A stretch of 64,000 nt of DNA from Salinigranum halophilum (GCF_007004735.1 NZ_SSNL01000006.1:1-64000); one strand, 5' to 3'. Positions 44,951-54,516 are shown, counted from the first letter of the stretch. Numbers and translations: made by a program. The notes: a model not told the origin generated them from the letters alone.

Positions 44951-46128
44951 CAGTCCAGCGCCTCCACGGGTCGCTTGTTCGCCGCTTTCCACGCGGGGTA
45001 CAGGCCGGCGACGAGCGCCGTCACGACGCCGAACGCCATCCCGAGACCGACGTAGCGAATCCCCTCGGGCGTGAACGCCAAGGGGTCACCGACGAGTAGT
45101 TGGTTGGCGACCAGTCCGATGCCCAGCGCGAGCGGTGCACCGATCGATGCGCCGATCACACCGAGGATGGTCGCCTCGGCGAGGAGCAACCGCACGACGG
45201 CCGTCTTCGGGTAGCCCACCGCGCGGAAGACGCCGATTTCCCCCTCCCGCTCGATGGTCGACATCAACATCGTGTTCGCGATGGTGACGGCCGCCACGAG
45301 CAAGGAGATGCCGCCGACGCCGATGAGGAACTGGTTGATGGTCTCGAGCGACTGCTCGACCTGGTCGCGCTGTTCCTGCACGGGGTTGACGAAGACGCGA
45401 CGTTCGCGCGCGTTGAACTCGGCTTCGAGTTGCTGTTCGACCGTGTCGATGCTCCGGGACTGGGCGTCCACGCGGACGATGGCCTCGTCGTACGCGTCGG
45501 TCTCGAACTGCGAGAGGGGAACGAAGACGGTCTGGTCGGCCGCCAGGGGGTCGGTGAACCCCTGTGGTTCGAGGACGGCCACCACCCTGAACGACCGGTC
45601 GAACTCGCCCGCGACGCGGACCGAGACGCGGTCGCCGACCTGGATGTCGTGTTCGTTCGCGAGCCGCGAGCCGACCACGACGGTCCGGTCCCAGTTGTCC
45701 GGCAGTTGGCCCGACGCCGGGTCGTAGAACGCTCCGGGGTCTTCGACACCGGTGACGCGTGCGGTCGGGATGGCCTCGCCCGCCCCCGTCCGGACGGTCG
45801 GGGTGTACTCCTGGACGATGGGGAGGACGACCGCCCCGCGCGTCACCCGTCGCATCCGGTCGAGTTCCTGTTCGGAGAAGGTGCGGTCGGTCGGGTCGGC
45901 GTCGGCGTAGACGACGGGCGAGACCGTCGCGGTGCCGCCGAACCCCTCGTACGCCTCGAGCTGGTCCTGTTTGAACGCCTCGCCCCCGATGCCGATGCCG
46001 CCGACGGCGACGACACCGATCACGATGGCCGCGACGGCGAGTATCGACCGGGCGGAGGCCCGAGAGAGGTTCCGCCGGGCCAACACCAAGAGGGGGAACA
46101 GCGAGGCGAGTCGACGGAGCGCGTTCAC
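44950..46128 (-). CDS. MacB/FtsX-type ABC transporter permease (first)
   Basis: 392 residues from GTG 46128. Same plan as the following permease: basic start with ARRNLSRASARSILAVAAIV, extracytoplasmic domain (about 48-262), three C-terminal helices, EREGEIGVFRAVGYPKTAVV and PAWKAANKRPVEALD. About half the residues match its partner, so the two arose by duplication and probably form a heterodimer. It follows the ATPase by 31 bp. Confidence 0.82.
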   Translation of the reverse strand: MNALRRLASLFPLLVLARRNLSRASARSILAVAAIVIGVVAVGGIGIGGEAFKQDQLEAYEGFGGTATVSPVVYADADPTDRTFSEQELDRMRRVTRGAVVLPIVQEYTPTVRTGAGEAIPTARVTGVEDPGAFYDPASGQLPDNWDRTVVVGSRLANEHDIQVGDRVSVRVAGEFDRSFRVVAVLEPQGFTDPLAADQTVFVPLSQFETDAYDEAIVRVDAQSRSIDTVEQQLEAEFNARERRVFVNPVQEQRDQVEQSLETINQFLIGVGGISLLVAAVTIANTMLMSTIEREGEIGVFRAVGYPKTAVVRLLLAEATILGVIGASIGAPLALGIGLVANQLLVGDPLAFTPEGIRYVGLGMAFGVVTALVAGLYPAWKAANKRPVEALD

Positions 46129-46159
46129 CCCGACCCACCCCGCAGAGACGGCTGTCGGT

Positions 46160-46948
46160 TCATCGTTCGACGTCCTCCGCGTCGGGGGACACTTCGCCGT
46201 CGATGAGTTCGACTACCCGGTCGGCGGAGTCGGCGACGTACTGGTCGTGGGTGACCGTGACCACGGCGACGTCCTCGTCCGCCCGGAGCCTGTCGAAGAG
46301 GGCGAGAATCTGGTCGCCGGTGTCGCGGTCGAGGTTCCCCGTCGGCTCGTCCGCGAGCACGACGGCGGGATCGTTGATGAGCGCGCGGGCGATGGCCACC
46401 CGCTGTTTCTGTCCCCCCGAGAGTTCGTCGGGGTAGTGGTCCAGCCGGTCGCCGAGGCCGACCTGTTCGAGCAGGTCGGTCGCGCGGTCGCGTGTCGCCT
46501 TCGGTTGCCGTTCGAGCATCCGTGGCATCTCGACGTTCTCCAGCGCGGTCAGCGTCGGGATGAGGTAGAAGCTCTGGAACACGAAGCCGATCAACTGCTT
46601 GCGTTTCTGCGTGCGCTGGCCGTCCGAGAACGTCTCGACGGGGGCGCCACGGATTCGAACCGCGCCGCGGGTCGGGACGTCGAGCAAGCCGAGCAGGTTG
46701 AGGAGCGTCGACTTCCCACTCCCGGAGGGCCCGACGACCGCGACGGAGTCCGACGGTTCGATACGGAAGTCCAGCCCTTTCAACGCCTGGACGACCTGTC
46801 CGCCGGTCTCGTACTCCTTGACGACCCCGTCGCCGCGGATGATGGGGGGGCGGGTGTCGTCGGTGGGCGGTGCGTCGACCGTCGAGTGCTCGCTGTCGTC
46901 GCGGGAACGGCTCGCGGCGACGTCGCCGGAGCGTCGGTCTGCACCCAT
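46160..46948 (-). CDS. ABC transporter ATP-binding protein (LolD/MacB type)
   Basis: 262 residues from ATG 46948, with GGAGGTG just upstream. An acidic N-terminal tail of about 35 residues, Walker A GPSGSGKST, signature LSGGQKQRVAIARAL, Walker B VVLADEPTGNLD and the H-loop VTHD are intact. DEPTGNLDR is characteristic of the MacB/LolD class. Its start overlaps the stop of the CARDB-type gene before it. It powers the two permeases downstream. Confidence 0.9.
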   Translation of the reverse strand: MGADRRSGDVAASRSRDDSEHSTVDAPPTDDTRPPIIRGDGVVKEYETGGQVVQALKGLDFRIEPSDSVAVVGPSGSGKSTLLNLLGLLDVPTRGAVRIRGAPVETFSDGQRTQKRKQLIGFVFQSFYLIPTLTALENVEMPRMLERQPKATRDRATDLLEQVGLGDRLDHYPDELSGGQKQRVAIARALINDPAVVLADEPTGNLDRDTGDQILALFDRLRADEDVAVVTVTHDQYVADSADRVVELIDGEVSPDAEDVER

Positions 46949-46952
46949 CGGC

Positions 46953-48116
46953 TCACCTCCGCCAGCGGTACACGACGCCCGCGAGGACGAGGACACCGAC
47001 GGCCGCACCGACCGGCAGGAGGGGCGGGCCACTGGGCTGTGGTTCGGGCTGTCGGGTGCGCGCCTGTTCGACGGGAATCTCTACGGTGTGGGTCTTTTCG
47101 ACGCCGTCGACGAGATACCTGACTTCGACCGGGACCGAGGAGACGTTGCCCGCGACGCTCGTGGTCAGCGTGAACGAACTGAAGTCGCTCCCTTCGACGC
47201 TGCCGACGAAGTAGTTCGCGCCGGCGACCGCGTCGGTGTCGTCGATGGCGACGACGACGCCCTCGACTTCGGTCGTTCCGACGTTACTCGCCGTCGACGA
47301 TATCTCGAGGGTTCCACCGCGGGCGACGGCTTCCGTCCCGGTCAGCATGATCTCACCGGGGTTCGACGGCGCGCGGAAGTCCGCGCGGAACGTGCGATTG
47401 AGCGACCGGCGGTCGCCGTCGTCCGTGTACTCGAGTTGGACGTCGACGGGGTACCGACCCGCTTCGGACACGGTCGCGGGGAAGCGGAACGTCGTCGTGT
47501 TCTGCGCGCCGACCTGCGCCTGCACGCGCCGCTGGACCTCGAAGTCCGCCTCCGGAGAGGAGACGGTGACCGCGACCTGGTCCAGCGCACGCGGCCGACC
47601 GTTCCCGACGGTGACGTTCACCGAGCGGCTGGCACCGGGGACGGCCCGCTGGGTGGAGAGTTCGATCTGCGGCCGCGTCTCGTCGACGACCTGCACCGTC
47701 ACGGGGTACTGAATCACGACCGGCACGTCGGAGGGGTTCACGCCTCTGACGTTGACCGTGAACGTGTGTCGTCCCGGTTCGTCGAGCGTCACCGGGACCG
47801 ACACCGGCATCGACGAGCCCGCCGGGAGGCTTCCGAGGTCGTCGGCGACGTACGTGTCGGCACCCTGGCCGCTCACGTACACCTCGTTGATCTTGAACGG
47901 GCCGCCGTTGCCGGCGTGGTTCCTGATGGTCACTTCGACTTCGAACGACTCACCGGGTGTCGGCGTCTCCGGCGTGTGCGTGACGTTCGTCACCGAGACG
48001 TACGACGCGTCCGACTGCGCGGCGACTGGCGCGCCCGACAGGCCGACGGCGACCAGCGGGAGGCAGACGACTGCGACGAGGAGGAGGGCACTCGTGGAGG
48101 GTCGAGCTGGGGACAT
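46953..48116 (-). CDS. Secreted CARDB-like protein with C-terminal anchor, first gene of the ABC operon
   Basis: 387 residues. Signal peptide to about residue 33 (ALLLVAVVCLPLVAVGLSGA, VAAQ), then three Ig-like repeats with TPGESFEVEVTIRNHAG, VPGASRSVNVTVGNG and ARGGTLEISSTASNVGTT (CARDB/NEW3-type adhesion folds). A Pro/Gln linker and a C-terminal helix (PLLPVGAAVGVLVLAGVVY) with RWRR follow. It takes the place of the MacA-like adaptor in bacterial systems. It may bind substrate or the S-layer. It is divergent from the halocyanin. Confidence 0.7.
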   Translation of the reverse strand: MSPARPSTSALLLVAVVCLPLVAVGLSGAPVAAQSDASYVSVTNVTHTPETPTPGESFEVEVTIRNHAGNGGPFKINEVYVSGQGADTYVADDLGSLPAGSSMPVSVPVTLDEPGRHTFTVNVRGVNPSDVPVVIQYPVTVQVVDETRPQIELSTQRAVPGASRSVNVTVGNGRPRALDQVAVTVSSPEADFEVQRRVQAQVGAQNTTTFRFPATVSEAGRYPVDVQLEYTDDGDRRSLNRTFRADFRAPSNPGEIMLTGTEAVARGGTLEISSTASNVGTTEVEGVVVAIDDTDAVAGANYFVGSVEGSDFSSFTLTTSVAGNVSSVPVEVRYLVDGVEKTHTVEIPVEQARTRQPEPQPSGPPLLPVGAAVGVLVLAGVVYRWRR

Positions 48117-48358
48117 CAGCCGGAAGAAACCACGGCCGCCGTATAGTGTTTATGCTCGGTCAGGTTCGGTAGCGTGTCACAGACAGCCACGCCTCTCGGC
48201 ACGCGCGAGACTAGCGAACGCGTCGCCCCCACAGTGGGCGACCGACCCTGCGGCTGCGTCGACGGACAGCGACGAGCCCGCGGCGAGCGTTAAACCGCTC
48301 TTTGACTCTCCACAACACATAGTCGGGCGGGGGGCGAAGCGGCGACCGGTGAGATTCG

Positions 48359-49267
48359 ATGGACACACCACCTGAGTGGTCCCGACGGACGGTGCTCTCC
48401 ACGGCGGCACTCGCGAGCCTCGGCTCGGTGACCGGCTGTCTCGGCTCCGCGGCCGACGTGCCCGGAGTTGCTCGCCCGGCCGACGCCACCGACGAGGAGG
48501 CGGCCGAGACACCGGCGGCCGACGCGCGGTGTCTGACCGACTTCCTCGCGGGGGCCAACGGCTACGACGGCCACACGAAGCGGTATGGCCCCGAGGCCGA
48601 ACCAACGGTCATCGTGGGGGCGAGTCCCGACGGCCGCGACACACACGACGCGTTCGACCCGGTCGTCGTCCGCGTCGTGCCCGGGACGACCGTCTCCTGG
48701 CGGTGGACCGGGTACGGCGGGCCGCACAGCGTCGTCGCCCGCGATGGGTCGTTCGACAGCGGTGCGCCGGTCGAGACCAACGGGACGCACGTCACGCACA
48801 CGTTCGCCGAACTCGGCACGTACCGGTACGTCTCGGAGGCGGACGGCGACCGGGGGATGCGCGGCGTCGTCGAAGTCGCGGAACCACCCACCGGGGAGTA
48901 CCCGGCCGTCGACGAGTGGCTCGCTACCGTCGAAGGGTACGACGGGACGATTCCGGACCGCCGCGAGCAGCCCGCCGTGACCGTCACCGTCGGGTCGGCG
49001 GCCGGCCCCGACGCGTTCGACTTCGCGCCGCCGGCGGTCAAAATCTCCCCCGGGACGACGGTCACGTGGGTCTGGAGCGGCGACGGCGGTCCGCACAACG
49101 TCGCCTTCGAAGACCACGACGTCCGGTTCGACTCGTTCGAGCCTGAACCGGGCGTCCACTTCGAGCACACGTTCGACGAGACCGGGGTGTACCGGTACGC
49201 CTGTGAGCCTCACGAGAGCCTCGGCCAGCGGGGCGCGCTCGTCGTCGAGGAACCGTCACAGGACTGA
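48359..49267 (+). CDS. Two-domain halocyanin lipoprotein
   Basis: 302 residues. SRRTVLSTAALASLGSVTGC is a Tat signal with lipobox Cys near 27. Two plastocyanin-like domains follow. Domain 2 (about 200-297) has H246 (GPHNVAF), C282 and H285 (YACEPH) as copper ligands, but the usual Met is Gln (Q290, GQRGALVV), as in stellacyanins. Domain 1 (about 75-175) keeps H123 and M167 but has Ser159 and Asp162 where Cys and His should be, so it probably binds no copper. A periplasmic-side electron carrier; partner unknown. Confidence 0.8.
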   Translation: MDTPPEWSRRTVLSTAALASLGSVTGCLGSAADVPGVARPADATDEEAAETPAADARCLTDFLAGANGYDGHTKRYGPEAEPTVIVGASPDGRDTHDAFDPVVVRVVPGTTVSWRWTGYGGPHSVVARDGSFDSGAPVETNGTHVTHTFAELGTYRYVSEADGDRGMRGVVEVAEPPTGEYPAVDEWLATVEGYDGTIPDRREQPAVTVTVGSAAGPDAFDFAPPAVKISPGTTVTWVWSGDGGPHNVAFEDHDVRFDSFEPEPGVHFEHTFDETGVYRYACEPHESLGQRGALVVEEPSQD

Positions 49268-49570
49268 GCCGCACTCGTTCTTCGCGCGGAGCGACCAGCC
49301 GCGCCCGAAGCCGGATGGCTCGACGGGCGGGTCCGACCGCTCGGCGGTCCGCACGAGCGCCCGACGGTCGGCGCGCTCGACACCGAGAACGGGAACGGTT
49401 GAGCACCGCGCACGCGACACGACCCGCTCACGGTCAGGTGACGGGTCGACCACGGCCGTCGGCTACCGACCCTTCGACGCGACGTCTCGAGAGACGCCGC
49501 TCGGGTGTGTTATCGGCCGGCGAGAAGAAAGAGAAGACGGCACGCGATGGGATGGGATGACGGGACGGGG

Positions 49571-49690
49571 GGGCGTCCCGAAGTGGGCAGGAGCTTGTGC
49601 CGACACGGAACGTCGGCAACAGGGACGACGGGCGGGAGGGAAAAAGAGCCAGCGAAGGCCACGACGCTCGTTTGTGTGACGAGTTCACAC
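49571..49690 (-). repeat. Hairpin-containing repeat, second copy of 13186-13302
   Basis: Read on the minus strand: gccttcgctgg, tgccgacgttccgtgtcggca and agctcctgcccact match the 13.2-kb copy, with unrelated or diverged bases between. The TGCCGAC stem and its loop are kept with different loop bases, which is a hint of selection on structure. Confidence 0.4.
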
Positions 49691-50053
49691 AGTGTTGGGG
49701 GATGCGTCGACGGACGAACTGGCGGCCGGCCGTCGGAGCGCCCAAAGACTCGTGTCCGCTCCGCATCTGCCGGGACGCATGGACGAGCAGGACGAAGCCG
49801 AGGAGGGCGACGAGGGCGAGAGACACTCGACCGTCGTGACGACGAGGCGGTCACCGAGTTCGAGAACGAGGGGGGCGAGAACACGGTCGGCGGGTCGACC
49901 GAGAGCCAGCCGCTTCACACTCGCCGGGACGCCGCCGCCGACGAGCACGGCAGTCACAGACGAGAGACGTCGTGATGGCTCTACAGGCAGGTGGTCGGAG
50001 GACCGACCGTACGCCGTATCCGGACACTGGTTCGGCCGCATCGACAGAGCTGG

Positions 50054-50064
50054 TGATTTATAAG
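50054..50064 (+). promoter_or_regulatory. TATA box of the GH3 beta-glucosidase gene
   Basis: GATTTATAAGC lies about 25 nt before ATG 50087, the usual spacing for a leaderless haloarchaeal mRNA. Confidence 0.6.
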
Positions 50065-50086
50065 CGCACGGAGTCGCCTACCGCGT

Positions 50087-52315
50087 ATGGAAACACAGAC
50101 GCGGTCGCTGCTCGACCACCTCTCGCCCGAGCGGCGGGCGGCTATCGAGGAGCACGTCGAGACGCTGCTCTCGGAGTTGACCCTCGAACAGAAGGTGGGG
50201 CAGTTGAACCAGGTGAACGCCGACTTCGCGACGGGGACTGCCGTCGCCGACATGGACCTCGAGGAGGGAATCCGCGACGGCGACATCGGGTCGGTGCTCA
50301 ACTTCGCCGACCTCGACGAGGCCCGGCGGTTCCAGGAACTCGCCGTCGAGGAGTCCGACCACGGCATCCCGCTCGTGCTGGCGCTCGACGTCATCCACGG
50401 CTACCGGACGATCTTTCCGATCCCGCTCGGCGAGGCGGCGTCGTGGAATCCGGAGATGGCAGCGCTGTCGGCGCGTGTCGCCGCGACCGAGGCGGCTGCC
50501 GATGGGGTACACTGGACGTTCGCCCCGTCGGTCGACGTCGGTCGTGACCCCCGCTGGGGCCGCGTGATGGAGGCCGCGGGTGAGGACCCGTACCTCACCG
50601 CCGAAACCTCGAAGGCACGCGTCCGTGGCTTCCAGGGCGACGACCTCGCTGCGGACGACACCGTCCTCGCCTGTGCGAAGCACTACGTCGGCTACGGTGC
50701 CTCCGAGGCCGGCCGCGAGTACAACATCGTCGACATCTCCGAGACGACCCTCCGTGAGGTCCACCTCCCGCCGTTCGAGGCCTGTCTGGAAGCGGGTGTC
50801 GGCAGCGTGATGAACGCCTTCAATCTGCACGAGCGAATCCCGGCCAGCAGTAACGATGAACTCGTCGAGGGAATCTTGCGCGGCGAACTCGACTTCGAGG
50901 ATCTGGTCGTGTCCGACTGGAACTCGTTCGGTGAACTCATCGAGCACGGCGTCGCCGGTGACCTGCGCGATGCGGCTCGGGCGTGCATCGAGGCTGGCTC
51001 CGACGTCGACATGGTCAGTGGAGCCTACGCGACCGAACTGGTCGGGCTGGTCGAAGACGGTGTCGTCGACGAAGCACTCGTCGACGACGCGGTCCGCCGT
51101 CTCTTGACCGTCAAAGGCGTTCTCGGGCTGTTCGACGACCCTTACCGGTACTTCGACGAGGAGCGTCGGTCCCAGCGGATTCTCACCGACGACCACCGCG
51201 CGGCCGCCCGCGAGGTAGCCCGTGAGTCGCTGGTCCTGTTGAAGAACGAAGCGGACCTGTTGCCAGTGGACGAGCGCGACGACGTCGCACTCGTCGGCGG
51301 GCTCGCGGACAGTGCCACCGACATGCTCGGTGCCTGGCGCGCCGAGGGCGACCCGGACGACGTGACGACGCTCAGGACGACACTCACTGACCGCGTCGAG
51401 AGCCTGACGTACGTCGAGGGCTGTGACAGAGACGGCGCTGTCGGCGACGAGCAACTGGAGCGAGCAGTGGAGGCGGTCACGTCCGCGGACGTCGCGATCG
51501 TCGCCGTCGGCGAGCGCTACAGCCAGAGCGGTGAGGCGGCGAGTCGCGCCCACCTCGACCTGCCCGGCGACCAGCGGGCGCTGCTCGAAGCACTCGTCGA
51601 GACAGGGACGCCCGTCGCCGCCGTGCTGTTCAGCGGCCGACCCCTGGCTATCGACTGGGAGGCCGACCACGTCCCCGCACTCCTCGAGGCCTGGTTCCCC
51701 GGTGTCGAAGCCGGTCCCGCCATCGCCGACGTCCTCCTGGGCGAGGACGACCCGTCGGGGCGGCTGCCGATGAGTTTCCCCATCACCGAAGGACAGATCC
51801 CCCTCTACTACAACCGGCTGAGAACCGGGCGGCCCGCTGAAGACGGCGAGGTGGACCTGACGGTCGCCCCAGAGAACCACGCGGAGAAGTACCTCTCACG
51901 GTATCTCGACGTCCCGAACGAACCGCTGTACGCCTTCGGTCACGGGGAGAGTTACACGGAGTTCGCGTACACCGACCTCACCCTGGGGACGGATGCGGTC
52001 ACAGCCGAGGAGACGCTCTCGGTCGAGGTGACCGTCGAGAACACGGGCGACCGCGCCGGGACCGAGGTCGTTCAGCTGTACGTCAGTGACCCGGTCGGCA
52101 GTCGCGCACGGCCGGTCAGAGAGCTCGTCCGCTTCGACAAGGTCGACATCGACGCCGGCGACTCGGCGACGGTCTCGTTCGAGTTGACGGCCGCTGACCT
52201 CGCGTTCTGGACGGCTGACGAGACGTACGCGGCAGAGCCCGGCGCGTTCGAGGTGCAGGTCGGCCACGCGTCCGACGACATCACCGCTGTCGAGCGGTTC
52301 GAACTGGTCGAGTAA
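50087..52315 (+). CDS. bglX: GH3-family beta-glucosidase
   Basis: 742 residues, full length for this family. The N-terminal barrel has KVGQLNQVNADF, GIPLVLALDVIHGY (residues 93-106), APSVDVGRDPRWGR and KHYVGYGASEAGREYN. The nucleophile is D277 in VVSDWNSFGE. The second domain (about 350-600) has a likely acid/base region with VGERYSQSGEA. The fibronectin-III-like end has VENTGDRAGTEVVQLYVSDP. No signal peptide, so it is probably cytoplasmic and acts on imported beta-glucosides or xylosides. It stands alone. Confidence 0.92.
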   Translation: METQTRSLLDHLSPERRAAIEEHVETLLSELTLEQKVGQLNQVNADFATGTAVADMDLEEGIRDGDIGSVLNFADLDEARRFQELAVEESDHGIPLVLALDVIHGYRTIFPIPLGEAASWNPEMAALSARVAATEAAADGVHWTFAPSVDVGRDPRWGRVMEAAGEDPYLTAETSKARVRGFQGDDLAADDTVLACAKHYVGYGASEAGREYNIVDISETTLREVHLPPFEACLEAGVGSVMNAFNLHERIPASSNDELVEGILRGELDFEDLVVSDWNSFGELIEHGVAGDLRDAARACIEAGSDVDMVSGAYATELVGLVEDGVVDEALVDDAVRRLLTVKGVLGLFDDPYRYFDEERRSQRILTDDHRAAAREVARESLVLLKNEADLLPVDERDDVALVGGLADSATDMLGAWRAEGDPDDVTTLRTTLTDRVESLTYVEGCDRDGAVGDEQLERAVEAVTSADVAIVAVGERYSQSGEAASRAHLDLPGDQRALLEALVETGTPVAAVLFSGRPLAIDWEADHVPALLEAWFPGVEAGPAIADVLLGEDDPSGRLPMSFPITEGQIPLYYNRLRTGRPAEDGEVDLTVAPENHAEKYLSRYLDVPNEPLYAFGHGESYTEFAYTDLTLGTDAVTAEETLSVEVTVENTGDRAGTEVVQLYVSDPVGSRARPVRELVRFDKVDIDAGDSATVSFELTAADLAFWTADETYAAEPGAFEVQVGHASDDITAVERFELVE

Positions 52316-52516
52316 GGCACCCAGAGCTCTCCACGTTCGCTTCGACACGGCTCGTCGTTGCGACCGTGACCGTACGTGCTTGCTTCGTGCGCACGCGTCT
52401 CCGACATCACGACGGCCGTGAGAGAGCCGGTGAGTGGACGAGAGACACACCACGGGAGCCGTCCCGGAGTCGCCGTGGTGCTAGCTTTTTGGACCACGCG
52501 CCCCCAAGCGAGTACT

Positions 52517-52903
52517 ATGCCCTCCACAGACGTCGTCACACGGATACGTGAGCGGCTCTGGACGCAGCGGAACCTGACCGTCGTCGTCGCGATCTCGCTC
52601 GGGCTCGCGCTTACCCACGGATTCAGCGTCGTGTTCGGCCCCGACGGGAGCTTCCTCCTCCTGTTGGCGGTCGGGGTCGTCGTCCCGACACTCTACGACG
52701 AGTACTGGCCGCGGTACGACCGAACGTGGAAGGCCGTCGGCTGGATCGGCGTGGCGGCGGGAGTCGTGGCAGCCGCGTTCGCCGGCCTCTACTGGGTCGG
52801 CACCGAGGGACTCGCGCTGGCTGAGCTTCCCGCCAGCGCGGGCGCGTTCGTTCTCATCACCGTCGGCGGCATCGTGACGCTCGGTCGGTGGAGCCACCGG
52901 TAG
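52517..52903 (+). CDS. Small membrane protein of a duplicated pair (intact copy)
   Basis: 128 residues from ATG 52517 (MPSTDVVTRIRERLWTQRNL). Helices lie near 22-40, 48-63, 78-98 and 105-122. FGPDGSFLLLLAVGVVVPTL is the conserved core and YDEYWPRYDRTWKAVGW follows. The copy at 12886 is truncated and frameshifted. The shared GTGCTAG plus CTTTTTG upstream probably holds the promoter. Function unknown. Confidence 0.65.
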   Translation: MPSTDVVTRIRERLWTQRNLTVVVAISLGLALTHGFSVVFGPDGSFLLLLAVGVVVPTLYDEYWPRYDRTWKAVGWIGVAAGVVAAAFAGLYWVGTEGLALAELPASAGAFVLITVGGIVTLGRWSHR

Positions 52904-52924
52904 GGTCGCTGTCGCCCGAGACGT

Positions 52925-53095
52925 GCACCGGTGGGGACTCGCCCACGTCCGGTGTAGTCCCCTGGACGCCACGAGTGCCCCAGTCACGAGCAGGACGACT
53001 GCGACGGCCGTCAGGGGACTCTCGGGGAGCGTGTACACGAGGACGAGAGCTGACTCGGCGTCTCCCGTTCCTGCCGAGACGGAGAGCGTCGGGCT
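52925..53095 (-). pseudogene. Remnant of the partner membrane protein (intact copy at 13399-13776)
   Basis: The minus frame VYTLPESPLTAVAVVLLVTG and RGLHRTWASPHR matches YTNPESPLSAVPFALLIVG and RGLYREWANPHP of the intact protein. No stop occurs at the matching end, and nothing before the match is alignable. The first two thirds are lost. It converges on the intact gene at 52517, as in the 13-kb locus. Confidence 0.6.
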
Positions 53096-53147
53096 GTGCG
53101 GCCGTCACCTCCGTCAAAAATAAATCGCCGTCACGTCCATCGCGTGT

Positions 53148-53558
53148 ATGGCCTACCGAAGGCAGCGGCAGGTGGTCGGTGCCGTCGGGCTCGCGCTCGT
53201 GGCGTTCGTGGCCGCCGTCCTGGTCGCCGCCGGCCCGCCGCACTCGCTCCTCGTCGCCGTCCAGCTCGCCGCGCTCGGACTCGGAGGCGCGTGTGACCTC
53301 GTGTCAGCCGTCGACAGCCCGCTCACGCGCCGCGTACCCTGGTACAAGTGGAGCGGTGCGGGGAGCATCCTGCTGGGTATCTCGATCCCGCTGGGGGTGG
53401 TCCCGACAGGGAGCCAGGAGGGCGACGCACTCTTTCTGTTCGGGATGACCGTCCTCGCGAGCCTCTCGATCACGGCGATTGGAGTCGAGTTGCTCCTCTT
53501 CGACGGCGTCCACCTCTTCGACGACCCGCCGGACGGTGCGTCGGCGAGCACTCACTGA
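53148..53558 (+). CDS. Four-helix membrane protein, unknown function
   Basis: 136 residues (MAYRRQRQVVGAVGLALVAF). Helices lie near 8-30, 33-50, 68-85 and 95-120. A loop with TRRVPWYKWSG is conserved in style with transport-related small membrane proteins but not recognised. The end is acidic (FDDPPDGASASTH). It may be read with the SHOCT protein 134 bp downstream. Confidence 0.6.
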   Translation: MAYRRQRQVVGAVGLALVAFVAAVLVAAGPPHSLLVAVQLAALGLGGACDLVSAVDSPLTRRVPWYKWSGAGSILLGISIPLGVVPTGSQEGDALFLFGMTVLASLSITAIGVELLLFDGVHLFDDPPDGASASTH

Positions 53559-53692
53559 GCGGTCGCTTCGGGCGGAGCGAGGTTCTTCAACGCGGCCGTC
53601 GTCCCCGGCACCGGGGGGTCCTCGAAGGGAAGGAGTGGTTTTGTCCGTCCCGGGTCACCGCCACCGCGAAGCTGCGGCGGCGCGACCGATGG

Positions 53693-54169
53693 ATGCGGCT
53701 CCGCCGACGGACACGACAGCGTGCGAACAGAACGGCCAAGTGGGGCCAGTTCCGAGGTGTCGACGTGACACGGTCTGAACCACGCGTCGTCACCGGCCTC
53801 ATGCTGGGCGCCTTCCTCGCGTTCGGCATCGACACGCTGGTAATCGTCGCCGGGCTCTGGTACGTCGACCGGCTCTCGGCCGCGGCGGCCAGGTGGGTCA
53901 GCGTCGCCGTGCTGGCCTTCTTCGCGCTCTGGGTCGGGGGCCGGTGGGCCCGCCTCCGGTTGCGCAACGGTGCAGGGGACGGCGGCGACACGGGCGACGA
54001 CAACACCCACCAGCGCGACCCGCTCGAGAAGCTGAAACAGCGGTACGCCGACGGTGAGCTCTCGGACGCGGAGTTCGAGGAGCGACTCGACACGCTCCTC
54101 GACGCCGACCGGCGGGCCGAATCGACGGGCGAGACGGCCCGGCTCGAACTGTCCCGCGACTCCGAGTGA
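53693..54169 (+). CDS. SHOCT-domain membrane protein
   Basis: 158 residues from ATG 53693; GTG 53765 (beginning VTRSEPRVVTGLMLG) would give 134. Two helices (about 35-58 and 66-82) precede a charged C-terminal domain, DPLEKLKQRYADGELSDAEF, EERLDTLLDADR, the SHOCT motif (short C-terminal helix pair found at the ends of many membrane proteins). Typical role: oligomerisation or assembly of a membrane complex. It stands alone, with an acidic end as usual in this family. Confidence 0.75.
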   Translation: MRLRRRTRQRANRTAKWGQFRGVDVTRSEPRVVTGLMLGAFLAFGIDTLVIVAGLWYVDRLSAAAARWVSVAVLAFFALWVGGRWARLRLRNGAGDGGDTGDDNTHQRDPLEKLKQRYADGELSDAEFEERLDTLLDADRRAESTGETARLELSRDSE

Positions 54170-54193
54170 CGACCCCCGGAACCGGCAGGACCA

Positions 54194-54441
54194 GTGTGGA
54201 CCGCTCGGTTCGCGCCCTGCTCCTCGGCGGCACCGAAAGCCGTGTCGAGCGGAACTGCAGGCACCTCTCGGTCGTTGCGCTGGCCGGTGCGCGGTTGGGG
54301 CGTACGCCGTCGGGCTGTTCGGCGTCGCCGAACCGTGCTCGTCGTCTCGGGCGACGCGACATTCGTCGGCCTCGTCGTCGCGCTCGCGTTCGGTGTCGGT
54401 GCGCTCACACGGGGGGTGGTCAGTGTGGTCGGAGACGCCTG
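54194..54441 (+). pseudogene. Remnant of the membrane protein family at 21480-21950
   Basis: Only VSGDATFVGLVVALAFGVG and a short end (LTRGVVSVVGDA) match the family core and the last helix, with the middle helix missing. The first part of the frame is low-complexity. The following palindrome at 54517 mirrors the intact locus. No function is expected. Confidence 0.4.
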
Positions 54442-54516
54442 ATTCTCGCACGGGTGCGAGCGACGATTGTGTTCGACCCGGTCACTCGTGAGGGTATCGT
54501 CCGTTCCGAGACTCGA

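Larger units (their letters stand above)
49268..50086. other. Long intergenic stretch with a hairpin repeat, possible minus-strand remnant, and a promoter
   Basis: No supported gene in 818 bp. A repeat shared with 13.2 kb lies at 49571-49690. On the minus strand two adjacent frames (VTAVLVGGGVPASVKRLALG and VALLGFVLLVHASRQMRSG, about 49700-49970) could be one decayed membrane protein. GATTTATAAG at about 50055-50064 is a TATA box 25 nt before the beta-glucosidase start. Confidence 0.4.

Noticed and set aside
50078-51880. A 600-codon minus-strand frame opposite the beta-glucosidase
   Set aside because: It is the antisense of GH3 motifs that are fully conserved. High GC at third positions keeps stops rare.
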